A stretch of 64,000 nucleotides of DNA from Pedobacter sp. Leaf216 (GTDB lineage: Bacteria > Bacteroidota > Bacteroidia > Sphingobacteriales > Sphingobacteriaceae). This document shows, piece after piece, positions 20,301 through 27,853 of the stretch. The notes under the pieces are model-generated. The model did not search any database. It was not told where the DNA came from and saw only the letters and a list, made by a program, of their open reading frames with translations. The stretch lies in assembly GCF_001421515.1 (NCBI RefSeq), contig NZ_LMKM01000012.1:178334-242333 (forward strand). The letters are read 5' to 3'. Position numbers and translations under genes: made by a program. Positions within the stretch are counted from its first letter, which is position 1. Each line of letters starts with the position of its first letter.

Positions 20301-20496
20301 ACTTTCCATCGCCATTGGTTTGTGTTAGGCCTTTATTGGTGGCTTGTAAAACCACTGATACTCCTGGAACGCCTTGTTTTGTGTCTTTATCTAAAACCCT
20401 ACCATTTATAATGATATTTTTTTCTTGCGAATAGGCATTCGTACAACATATTATACATACAATAAGTAATGTATATAAAAGTATATTTCTTTTCAT
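17350..20496 (-). CDS. SusC/RagA-family TonB-dependent receptor (second pair)
   Basis: 1048 residues from ATG 20496; the longer frame begins with TTG, which I judge unlikely. Signal peptide, then a carboxypeptidase-regulatory-like domain (about 25-110, IIINGRVLDKDTKQGVPGVSV), a plug with LYIIDGVPLDAD and DAQATSMYGSRGAYGVIII, and a 22-strand-type barrel ending RTYNIGLNLELNTGN. It energises uptake of a substrate bound by the SusD encoded next. It is the second SusC of the operon and differs from the first (24317-27331) in having the N-terminal extension. Confidence 0.95.
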   Translation of the reverse strand: MKRNILLYTLLIVCIICCTNAYSQEKNIIINGRVLDKDTKQGVPGVSVVLQATNKGLTQTNGDGKFSVNVPVGGTLLFKFLGYNTSSVKITNQTNITVTISEDRKDLNDVIIVAYQNRPKETTAGSVTVLTNKDVADVPVSNIETLLQGKVPGLNIQNNTGAPGFRGSVQLRGLSSLSISGSGNDSFLQPTSPLYIIDGVPLDADKAAEFGFQTQGPGVSPLSLIPQEDIENIQILKDAQATSMYGSRGAYGVIIITTKRGNSKVPRIKYVSNFFVNSPPKLRETLGGNSERSLKIQQIILNAQTINQIRGISNTPFLADSLNAYWNNSTNWQDVFYQTTFNQSHNLALDGGDQKFNYKANMGYYSEKGVIKNTGYNRYNLNMNMEFKPNDKFRFFGFVNGSVGKQNKGNGAGLLQSGVAANGQASTLLPPPSFYQASGGVLSALQTLNDNNSRNLRANIDARYEFIPGLAASSTLSYDYTSDTETTFTPAAANGQFAKLYDYNGRNFQLYNRNAITYATSIGEKHNFFINTFNEIYKQGSQSSISRQERIPNDQLQGPIGIDGFYSRGGGVLSSYRNATIASFAGSLSYDYDKKYVAEFSYRLDGTSSSGLENPYSKNSSVGLRWNFNKENWLTDKKWLDYGSLRLTWGQNIVPTGNLQSIYGIYNLNGNYNNTQTIGIDYDLIPNPALKPTTTSQYNLGLDIGFLNRFSIVVDTYFKKVDNLLFDRILSNTTGFNKLSSNDLGIANYGTEISLNVKAITSKDFDLSFSVNGAYNRDVLLKLPEEYNGQYIRFDGSSYLQHNVFRVGRNTLSNYLRINQGVYRTDGDVPVDPVTGKRYQTNNTFFYGGDPILKDVNGDYILDGRDYEITGNSQPLFTGGLSFTMRYKNWGLNMYASYTADRTILNNALADRIAIMKDPFALNAVVPLGDLNIWQSPGDVAKYPYPYDFARYGSIQPLRADQTLWQESGSYLKINNLTLSYMFDKKLIRRFGLANLRIFGSTNNLITFSKYSGPNPENVTALGRDISNGYPVPRTYNIGLNLELNTGN

Positions 20497-20517
20497 AATA
20501 TTAGCTTTATTGATCAA

Positions 20518-21609
20518 CTATTCGTTAGCAAATTTTGGGTTTTCGTTTTTGAAATAAAATACGATCTCCCAGTCACCTGCCTTATAAATGGCGAAATCGA
20601 TACCGAAATTGCCCACTGTACGTACACCTCCAAAACCTATTCTGGAGTAGCTCAGTTCCACTTTTGCTCTTGATCCTCCGGTTGCGTAAGATGTTGGAAC
20701 CTCTACCAATGGAATGGGATAAGCAACATCGTATTGCACATATTTATCTGTTTTTTGAATATTAAATCCATGGATCATTTTGTCCCAAACGGTTTCATTA
20801 AATGCAGATGGATTAATTTCTACAGAATCTTTGTTCAAAACCTTAATTCTAAGCGAATGCCCGTTACCACCGGAAGTAAATGGACGGATGTAAACGATTG
20901 CGTCCTTTTTATCATTATTACTTACCAGCGGTAAGTTAGATGTAGCACCGATTACGTTGTTTAGATAAGGGCGGATATAATCCCGAAGAGTTTTATCTAA
21001 CGGAAATTTTGGATCAGGCGCAGGCAAACCTGTATAGGCGTTAAAATCATTCGATGGCTCGTAAGGGCGCTCCCTGAACGGTCTGATCTGAAAATCCCTG
21101 ATCAACCTTTCTCCACCTGTATTTTTCACTTTAACATCAAAAAAGCGCGTATCCTGAGCGAAATTGGTACTATCTGTCGGACGGGGCTTTAATATCTGAT
21201 TGGTTGCCGAAGGCCATAAAATAAATTCGCCTGATGAACGCATTTCAAATATTGGATGCGTTTCTATTTTTCTCTTTGCTTCGATCTCGGCGAGGCTTTT
21301 TTCTAAACCTGTATAAGGTGCAATCCATACGTAAGTAGGTGCAGTTATAAAAAGATCTGTTACTGGTTTTCCATCGCCATATCTAACATTCAAAATTTCA
21401 AACGTAATCGGATTGGTTGAATTGTCGCTGTTAAAGCCACCGATCAGATTGGTTCTGCCAATTATAGGCTCGAGAATTTTATTGCTAAAATTCACATTAT
21501 TACTCATATAATCCTTCTCGTCAGGCAGGTCGAAAATCTTTTTACAGCTACAAAAAACAGTGAGGGCAAGTAAAAGGAGCGCAAAATATTTATTTATGAT
21601 AAATTTCAT
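20518..21609 (-). CDS. DUF5007-like surface lipoprotein
   Basis: 363 residues from ATG 21609, which begins a clean lipoprotein signal (MKFIINKYFALLLLALTVFC, lipobox FCSCKK). An upstream ATG at 21645 would overlap the preceding gene and add 12 charged residues. The middle holds DUF1735-like stretches (NSTNPITFEILNVRYGDGKPV) and the C-terminus is an immunoglobulin-like sandwich ending in DFAIYKAGDWEIVFYFKNE. I relate it to DUF5007, which sits next to fasciclin/SusD genes in this phylum; the identification is from memory. It has no catalytic motif. Confidence 0.68.
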   Translation of the reverse strand: MKFIINKYFALLLLALTVFCSCKKIFDLPDEKDYMSNNVNFSNKILEPIIGRTNLIGGFNSDNSTNPITFEILNVRYGDGKPVTDLFITAPTYVWIAPYTGLEKSLAEIEAKRKIETHPIFEMRSSGEFILWPSATNQILKPRPTDSTNFAQDTRFFDVKVKNTGGERLIRDFQIRPFRERPYEPSNDFNAYTGLPAPDPKFPLDKTLRDYIRPYLNNVIGATSNLPLVSNNDKKDAIVYIRPFTSGGNGHSLRIKVLNKDSVEINPSAFNETVWDKMIHGFNIQKTDKYVQYDVAYPIPLVEVPTSYATGGSRAKVELSYSRIGFGGVRTVGNFGIDFAIYKAGDWEIVFYFKNENPKFANE

Positions 21610-21644
21610 TGGAGTCTTTATTTTAATGTTTCTATTCCGCATCA

Positions 21645-22754
21645 TTATTTCGTTTTGTTTATGGTAAACTCTGCCAACTGGAATAATCCGCTGTTTCGCA
21701 GTTCGGTAATATCAATGCGGTAAAATTTATAGGCAACAGTATTTGTGCACCTGAAAATCTTTTGCTGATACCTTTCTTCGAAGAAGAAGTTAGATCTTCT
21801 ATCCAATTCTACCCAGTTTACACCGTCCATAGAGCCCTCATAAGTCCAGGCTTTTGGATCCCTTTCGTTGGCATCATTTGCAGAGGTTAAGGTATAAACC
21901 GATGACACTGCAGGGGTTTTAAGTTCAAACCTCATCCACAATTCACCCTGCAAATCAGCTAAGAACTTAGTATGGTCATCTCCATCAATCACTTTTCTCG
22001 AATTTTCGCCACTGGTTATACCTCCGCCATTTTCGCGGTTAGATGAAAACACACCACCTATTTCGAGGTATAGGTTTGGTGGTGGTGGTACAAAAGTTAA
22101 CCTGGTAACGAACTCATTAAAACCGAATACGTGATCGGCACTGATTACGTGTACCACGCCATTTTTGGTTTTAATGTTGTTTGATGAGGTTGTACTTGTT
22201 GCCCAGTTGCGAACAAATTTGCTTTTTTTGGTATTATCAAAATTGATAACTGCCGGCCCTGCGCCAACCTGGCCTGAAGCAGAGATGTTGGTAATGCTGG
22301 CATGCATCGGGTAACCAATATGTACACTGGTTAAGTTTAAACCATCCTGAAGTTTTAAGGAATCAGTTGTTTTTTTACCTCTGATAATATAATAAGAGGT
22401 CATTGTATCTAACTGAACCGCATCAATATTGGCTAAAAAAAGTGGATCTTTATCTGATAGTTTTCTTAAAGTATTTAAGTTCCTTAAAGCCAGTTGAAAA
22501 CTTGGATTTGTTACAGCAAATAAAGTAACATTACTATCGGTTAATGTTTTTTTCAAACCCATTCGATCAACTGCTACAATTAGCGAATCGAAAACGCCTG
22601 GTTTGCTTTTTAAATAATCGTAAGTACTACCGGCAAAGGTTACATCCTGTTCTGGAGCATCATAAAACCCTCCGTTTTTTTTGCAAGCTGCATTGACTAG
22701 AATTAGCAACGTTAAAATTGCTAAAGCGCTCATGTATTTTATTGAATTTTTCAT
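21645..22754 (-). CDS. Fasciclin plus discoidin (F5/8 type C) lipoprotein
   Basis: 369 residues from ATG 22754, giving a signal with lipobox VNAACKK. The fasciclin domain (about 35-215) shows DSLIVAVDRMGLKKTLTDSN and KTKNGVVHVISADHVFG. The discoidin-like C-terminus (about 225-369) shows DGDDHTKFLADLQGELWMRF, YTLTSANDANERDPKAW and LFQLAEFTINK, very like the PKD/discoidin protein at 9355-10188. A likely carbohydrate-binding surface protein of the first SusC/SusD pair. Confidence 0.83.
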   Translation of the reverse strand: MKNSIKYMSALAILTLLILVNAACKKNGGFYDAPEQDVTFAGSTYDYLKSKPGVFDSLIVAVDRMGLKKTLTDSNVTLFAVTNPSFQLALRNLNTLRKLSDKDPLFLANIDAVQLDTMTSYYIIRGKKTTDSLKLQDGLNLTSVHIGYPMHASITNISASGQVGAGPAVINFDNTKKSKFVRNWATSTTSSNNIKTKNGVVHVISADHVFGFNEFVTRLTFVPPPPNLYLEIGGVFSSNRENGGGITSGENSRKVIDGDDHTKFLADLQGELWMRFELKTPAVSSVYTLTSANDANERDPKAWTYEGSMDGVNWVELDRRSNFFFEERYQQKIFRCTNTVAYKFYRIDITELRNSGLFQLAEFTINKTK

Positions 22755-22764
22755 ATCCGTATAA

Positions 22765-24282
22765 TTAGCGCCAGTAAGCATTTTGGGTTAATAAACTATT
22801 TTGAGAAATAAGTCTTCTTGATATTGGCCAGTAAATGCCGCCAGAGTTAATGAGGTTCATAAATTTGGCGTCATTTTGTTTAATCTTATTGTAGCGGATC
22901 AAATCGTACCATCTAGAACCTTCGCCCAACAATTCGCGGTGGCGCTCTTCGAAAATGACTTTGATAATATCATTGGTATTTAGTGAGTTAAGCAGTTCTA
23001 TAGGGTCTTCAAATCTTCTGCTTTGTACAACAAGCAATTCATTTAAAGCACCATTTTGATCGCCTAAAACCGATAGAGCTTCTGCCCTTAAGAGTACAAT
23101 ATCTTCTAACCTGGTAAAAATTAAAGCACTGGTAAAATACCTGAAGTTCGGATCTGTTCCTCCGCCCTGAATCACTTTGATTTTGCTGAAAATGGGATAC
23201 TTACCGTTTAAATTTGTAAAGTATCTGCCATCATATTTCGCTTGTCCTAAAGTATCAACGGCAAACCTTTGATCTTTAGCGATATTGAAATATTTTAAGA
23301 TCGAATCTTTTGGCAGGTATATATCCGGTACTGATTTGGTCATAACCGGCTCAGCCAGGGTTAGCTCTTCAATGTGCCCTGTAGATGAGCCATCAACATG
23401 TCCGTAATCGGAGTTAAAACCAAACATTTGTCTGGTGTTTTTATTGTAAAAGAACCCGTTAGAATTTGATAGATCACCACTTGAAGTAAAACCACCTGCA
23501 CTTCTGTTATAATTATCTTCAACAAATTTGGCATATTTAGCAACATTGGTGTAATCACCATTCCAGGCTGCTATATGGGCTAAAATGGCATAGGCTGTAA
23601 CTTTGGTAGCCAAAGCACCACCCCATCTTCCTGATGTTTCATTATAATAATCAGTAGGCTGCTGCACATCACCACCACTATAAATGAATGGCATATCGGC
23701 TGCTGCTTTTAAAATTTCCTGTTCGGCCCATGCTAAAACCCTTGCCTGGCTTTCACGTGGTTTATCGGTAAACTTACCTTCATCCGAAGAGGTTATAAAA
23801 GGTACATCTCCCCAAATCCTAACCATATAGAAATAAGCAAAAGCCCTTAAAAATCTAGCTTGGGCAATATCAACAGTCATGTTATTGCTGGTGTAACGCT
23901 TATCTGTTTCTTTCACATGTGCTATATTTTCTAAAAAAACGTTGGCACCATTAACAATGGCGTAAAACCTTGTCCAATCGGATAACGACTCGAGTACCGG
24001 ATATGATGCATTTAAATTATTACCGATAACTGCCTTTAAATCCTGCCTTTTAGGACTTAAAAACTCTCCTGTTCTTACATCACCATAAATCCAGTGACCG
24101 TTATTATCTGATAAAGCAGCCCTTGTTAAAGCATAAACCCCTAAAATTCCAGATCGGGCATCTTCTACTGTATTCCAGGCATTTTTTTCGCCAACAACTC
24201 TGGTAGAATCTGTTTCTAAAGCTTTATTACAGCTCGCTAAGGCCACTATAGAAATCAGAAGTATGTATAAAATATTTTTCAT
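22765..24282 (-). CDS. SusD/RagB-family nutrient-binding lipoprotein
   Basis: 505 residues from ATG 24282, which opens a lipoprotein signal (MKNILYILLISIVALASCNK). Earlier starts at 24315 (ATG) and 24336 (GTG) add polar residues and, for the GTG, overlap SusC. Core motifs: ARFLRAFAYFYMVRIWGDVPF, LEDIVLLRAEALSVLGDQNGA and VIFEERHRELLGEGSRWYDLIRY. It is the partner of the SusC encoded immediately upstream. Confidence 0.94.
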   Translation of the reverse strand: MKNILYILLISIVALASCNKALETDSTRVVGEKNAWNTVEDARSGILGVYALTRAALSDNNGHWIYGDVRTGEFLSPKRQDLKAVIGNNLNASYPVLESLSDWTRFYAIVNGANVFLENIAHVKETDKRYTSNNMTVDIAQARFLRAFAYFYMVRIWGDVPFITSSDEGKFTDKPRESQARVLAWAEQEILKAAADMPFIYSGGDVQQPTDYYNETSGRWGGALATKVTAYAILAHIAAWNGDYTNVAKYAKFVEDNYNRSAGGFTSSGDLSNSNGFFYNKNTRQMFGFNSDYGHVDGSSTGHIEELTLAEPVMTKSVPDIYLPKDSILKYFNIAKDQRFAVDTLGQAKYDGRYFTNLNGKYPIFSKIKVIQGGGTDPNFRYFTSALIFTRLEDIVLLRAEALSVLGDQNGALNELLVVQSRRFEDPIELLNSLNTNDIIKVIFEERHRELLGEGSRWYDLIRYNKIKQNDAKFMNLINSGGIYWPISRRLISQNSLLTQNAYWR

Positions 24283-24316
24283 CTTGCTTGATGTTTCGTT
24301 AGTTCTTGTTTTCATC

Positions 24317-27300
24317 TTATAGCTCCATTTTAACACCTACAGTATATGTTCTTGGAATTGGCTGGCCATAGCCTGTATCAACGCCATCGTAGCTAACCAA
24401 TTCAGGATCCTGACCGGTGTAAGGTGTGAGGGTGAAAATATTACTCACTGCACCGTACACGAAAAGTTTACTGATTTTGATGTTTTTCTTACTAAGCAGG
24501 TTGCCAAGATCGTAACCTAACGATACCTGCCTCAATTTCAAAAATGATGCATTTTCTAAGAAAAGATCCTGATCTGCGCGATAAGGAATTACCGTACTCC
24601 AAGGGTTATAAAGCGGGTATTTTGAGTAATCGCCGCGTTTTTCCCAAAAGGTAATTTCTTTTACAGAATTGATATCTGTATTGCCTTCGCGGTTAACGAA
24701 ATCAAAACGGTTGGCCATCTCCTGGTTAATTAGCTTTCTACCTAAATTAAAATATAAGCTTGTGCCTAAACTCCAGTTGCCATATTTAAAGTTGTTATCA
24801 AAACCACCTGCAATAGTTGGTAAAGAGTGGCCTTTTAATACTTTATCATCATCATCAATGGTATTATCGCCATTTTGATCCTGCCAACGTGGATCGCCAG
24901 CTTTTAAAGCAATTCCTTTGTATTTTAATTTTTGTCCATTAACTACCGGCACATCCCCATCTGAAGTGTAAATACCATTATTAACCAATAACCAATATTG
25001 ATCTACAGGCTGGCCAACCTTTAAAAACCTGTTACCTACAACAAGCTGGTCCAAACCTCTAGGCAGGGCTTTCAGTTCGTTCGAATTGTGATTAAAGTTT
25101 AAGGCAGAATTCCAGGAGAATTTACTTTTGGCAATTACCTGACCGCTGATGGTTACATCAACCCCCATATTATTAACTGACATCCCGCTTTCGATAGATT
25201 GCTTATAACCGTATTCGGCATAAGCAGGAATACCAATTAATTGGTTTTTATCGGTTTTGCTGTAAAGATCAACCGAAAGTTGGAGACGGTTTTTTAACAA
25301 TGCAGCATCGGCACCGATATTAACCTGATCGGAATACGACCAAGGCACACCATAACCCACCCAGCCAAACTGATAAGAACGGGTTAACACACCAAAGGCG
25401 TTATAGCCGGGCACGGTTAAGTTACCTGTATACCCAACAGAAGCTGTATATTGTGGCCCTTGTGCATAATTATCGTAGCTAAATGTACGCCCCATTCTAC
25501 CAACACTTACACGTAATACCAAATCATCAACCAATCTGTTATCTTTCAAAAATTCATTTTTGATATTCCAGGCAGCAGAAATAGTTGGTGAGTAAAACCA
25601 GCGGCTTGTTGGTTGTGCATTTGAAGAACCATCTAAACGTAATATAGCTGATAAGAAATATTTTTCGTTAAATGAATAATCGGCTTTGCCATAAAAAGAC
25701 AGTAAATTATCTTCAGTTTTATCAATAAAGCGATAAGTTAATTCTCTAGGGAAAGCAACCGGGATTAAATAATTTCCGTTATCAGAACCATCATCATTTT
25801 TAGGTTTCGAATCGAGCAAGTTGATTTTAATGTAATCGTTAACACCTTTATAAGCATAAGCGTTACTGTATTTGTAAATATCCCATTGCATAGATTGGCC
25901 TATTGCAAAATGAAAATCATGAACCTGATTAAGATTTAAATCATAGGTTACTTTATTATCCATCATTAACCTTTGGCTAAAGCCGTAATAGTTAGAGGCA
26001 TAACTGTTGCCCTGCAAAAGCGTTCTGGCATAAAAAACATCCCTGTAACCTTCACTGTAATCGGCATTAAAGGCCGATATAACTTTAAACTTACCAAAAG
26101 TGCCTTCTAATTTGGCATATCCCTGAATGCTGTTGGTTTTATTATCATCAAAGCCTTTTGCGTATTGCTGTATATAAGAGGCATAAAAATCTTTGTTGGG
26201 AGGAAGCGGGGCGCTTAAATCAGGAAAATAATTAAGTTGTGCAAACCGATCGCGCAGGTTCCTGTTTCTATCACGGTTTAGGCGGTTTGCATTAATCATG
26301 GTAGAAAAAAGCAACCACTTAGTGGGCTTCATATTAATATTAAAAGTGGCACTATAACGATCTATGCCGGCTTGATCGGCTACACTCTCGCTTTTAGTGT
26401 TACCCAATGCAAACCTGAAGTTAGCCCTGTCGGTACCCCCCGCAAGCGAGAAATTAATGCCATATACCAAGGCATTTTTATAGTACAAATCCGTCCAATC
26501 TGATTTACCGCTATATACGTTGTTTAATGAATCACTTAGATATACCGGATATTCTTCATCATCAGAGTACCTGCCGTTTGTGGTATAAATATCGTAAAAC
26601 CGCTGTCTGAACTCATTTTCATATCTTCCATTAATGGTATTAACAGATGGTTTTTGCACCATACCGATATAAGAATTGAAGGAAATTGAACGGTATTTAC
26701 CAACTGCTGTTTTAGAAGTTAGCACAATTACACCATTAACACCCCGTGGGCCATAAATGGAAGTAGAACCCAAATCTTTTAGTACTTCAACAGATGCAAT
26801 ATTATTCATATCGATACCTGCCAATAAATTAGTTGCAGGGCCGATTCTATTAAAGTCAAATTGTTGTATATCAAAAGCGAAAGGATGTTCCCTTACCAAA
26901 GGGATTCCATCAAGCACAACCAGAGGCTGTACATCATATAAATCCTTTTTAGACAATAGCGGCATTGCAGCCCCTCTGATAAACATATTTTGTATAGAGC
27001 CCGGTTCGCCTGATGGCTCCTGAACATACAAACCAGCAAAATTGCCCTTTAAATTTTGCTGTAATGAAATGGCTGGAAAAAGAGACAGATCTTTCGGATC
27101 TTTTTTTACACCTCCGGAAAGCTTGTTGTAAAGTGTTTTTTGCTTAATCTGGTCTAAACTGTCTTTTCGCAAGGAATCTTTCAGAGTTACGATCTTAATT
27201 TTTGTCGTATCCTGAAATGCCAGGTAATTAATTGTTAGGCCTTTATGAAGTTTTTTGCCCGCTGCAAAAGTCGGTAAAACGTTTAATGTAAACGCGGCAA

Positions 27301-27331
27301 AAAAGACAAGGCACGCCCATAAGTATCGCAT
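24317..27331 (-). CDS. SusC/RagA-family TonB-dependent receptor without the usual N-terminal domain
   Basis: 1004 residues. Signal peptide (about 1-23, ending TFAAG). A short polar linker follows in place of the carboxypeptidase-regulatory-like domain seen in the other SusC proteins here. The plug begins near residue 85 (LKGNFAGLYVQEPSGEPGS), with LVVLDGIPL and VLKDLGSTSIYGPRGVNGVIV, and a full barrel ends TYTVGVKMEL. It is the first gene of the 18-kb operon, and the ATG at 27331 is preceded by a 520-bp non-coding region. Loss of the N-terminal domain is seen in a minority of SusC proteins. Confidence 0.93.
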   Translation of the reverse strand: MRYLWACLVFFAAFTLNVLPTFAAGKKLHKGLTINYLAFQDTTKIKIVTLKDSLRKDSLDQIKQKTLYNKLSGGVKKDPKDLSLFPAISLQQNLKGNFAGLYVQEPSGEPGSIQNMFIRGAAMPLLSKKDLYDVQPLVVLDGIPLVREHPFAFDIQQFDFNRIGPATNLLAGIDMNNIASVEVLKDLGSTSIYGPRGVNGVIVLTSKTAVGKYRSISFNSYIGMVQKPSVNTINGRYENEFRQRFYDIYTTNGRYSDDEEYPVYLSDSLNNVYSGKSDWTDLYYKNALVYGINFSLAGGTDRANFRFALGNTKSESVADQAGIDRYSATFNINMKPTKWLLFSTMINANRLNRDRNRNLRDRFAQLNYFPDLSAPLPPNKDFYASYIQQYAKGFDDNKTNSIQGYAKLEGTFGKFKVISAFNADYSEGYRDVFYARTLLQGNSYASNYYGFSQRLMMDNKVTYDLNLNQVHDFHFAIGQSMQWDIYKYSNAYAYKGVNDYIKINLLDSKPKNDDGSDNGNYLIPVAFPRELTYRFIDKTEDNLLSFYGKADYSFNEKYFLSAILRLDGSSNAQPTSRWFYSPTISAAWNIKNEFLKDNRLVDDLVLRVSVGRMGRTFSYDNYAQGPQYTASVGYTGNLTVPGYNAFGVLTRSYQFGWVGYGVPWSYSDQVNIGADAALLKNRLQLSVDLYSKTDKNQLIGIPAYAEYGYKQSIESGMSVNNMGVDVTISGQVIAKSKFSWNSALNFNHNSNELKALPRGLDQLVVGNRFLKVGQPVDQYWLLVNNGIYTSDGDVPVVNGQKLKYKGIALKAGDPRWQDQNGDNTIDDDDKVLKGHSLPTIAGGFDNNFKYGNWSLGTSLYFNLGRKLINQEMANRFDFVNREGNTDINSVKEITFWEKRGDYSKYPLYNPWSTVIPYRADQDLFLENASFLKLRQVSLGYDLGNLLSKKNIKISKLFVYGAVSNIFTLTPYTGQDPELVSYDGVDTGYGQPIPRTYTVGVKMEL

Positions 27332-27474
27332 AGTTAATGGATCTTTAATTGGTAAAAAAAATGATTTTTAAAACTTAGTTTTTCGGAAACGGCAAGATAG
27401 GTCTCGGGTTAGAAAGACAGGTACTTCGATAGTAATAGTTAGGGATTCTCATAAAATTTAGCATTTGGTTAAAT

Positions 27475-27508
27475 CAAATATATATATACTAAATCGTTTT
27501 AACAACAA
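27475..27508 (-). promoter_or_regulatory. Candidate Bacteroidota promoter of the long Sus operon
   Basis: Read on the minus strand, TATATTTG (27482-27475) fits the -7 consensus TAnnTTTG of Bacteroidota sigma factors, with TTG 20-23 nt before it (27503-27508). This would give a leader of about 135 nt before the ATG at 27331. The call rests on motif match only. Confidence 0.35.
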
Positions 27509-27706
27509 AATGTCATTTTTATGAAATTTTTATAAAACAACGTAATAATATTAAATTCTATTAAAATAAATGTCAAATCGAGACATAAAAAATTAAATAT
27601 TATTAATATTTGTTAATATTTTAACATCCTATAAAACAGCAGATAGTGATATTTTTGAGTCTTAATTACAATAAATTGAACAATTTTCTGTTGTTAAGCC
27701 TGAATC

Positions 27707-27725
27707 TAGTTAAACGTTTTACTAA
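27707..27725. promoter_or_regulatory. Shared near-palindromic operator, copy B
   Basis: TAGTTAAACGTTTTACTAA is identical over 19 nt to the sequence before the DUF4965 gene at 9196. It lies 376-394 bp before the first SusC start and about 130 bp after the sulP stop. Its distance from the predicted promoter suggests an activating or looping role, or a second promoter nearer to it. The rest of 27332-27853 is very AT-rich with no gene. Confidence 0.7.
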
Positions 27726-27853
27726 GCATTTAATAAAGAGTCCTATATCTCGCTGAACAATAGAGTGTGTCCGCTTTGCAACAGCACCATTGCTTGTTAC
27801 AGTATTATTGCCACATCAGTATTCTTTTATGGTTTAAAATGACTTATAAGCGA

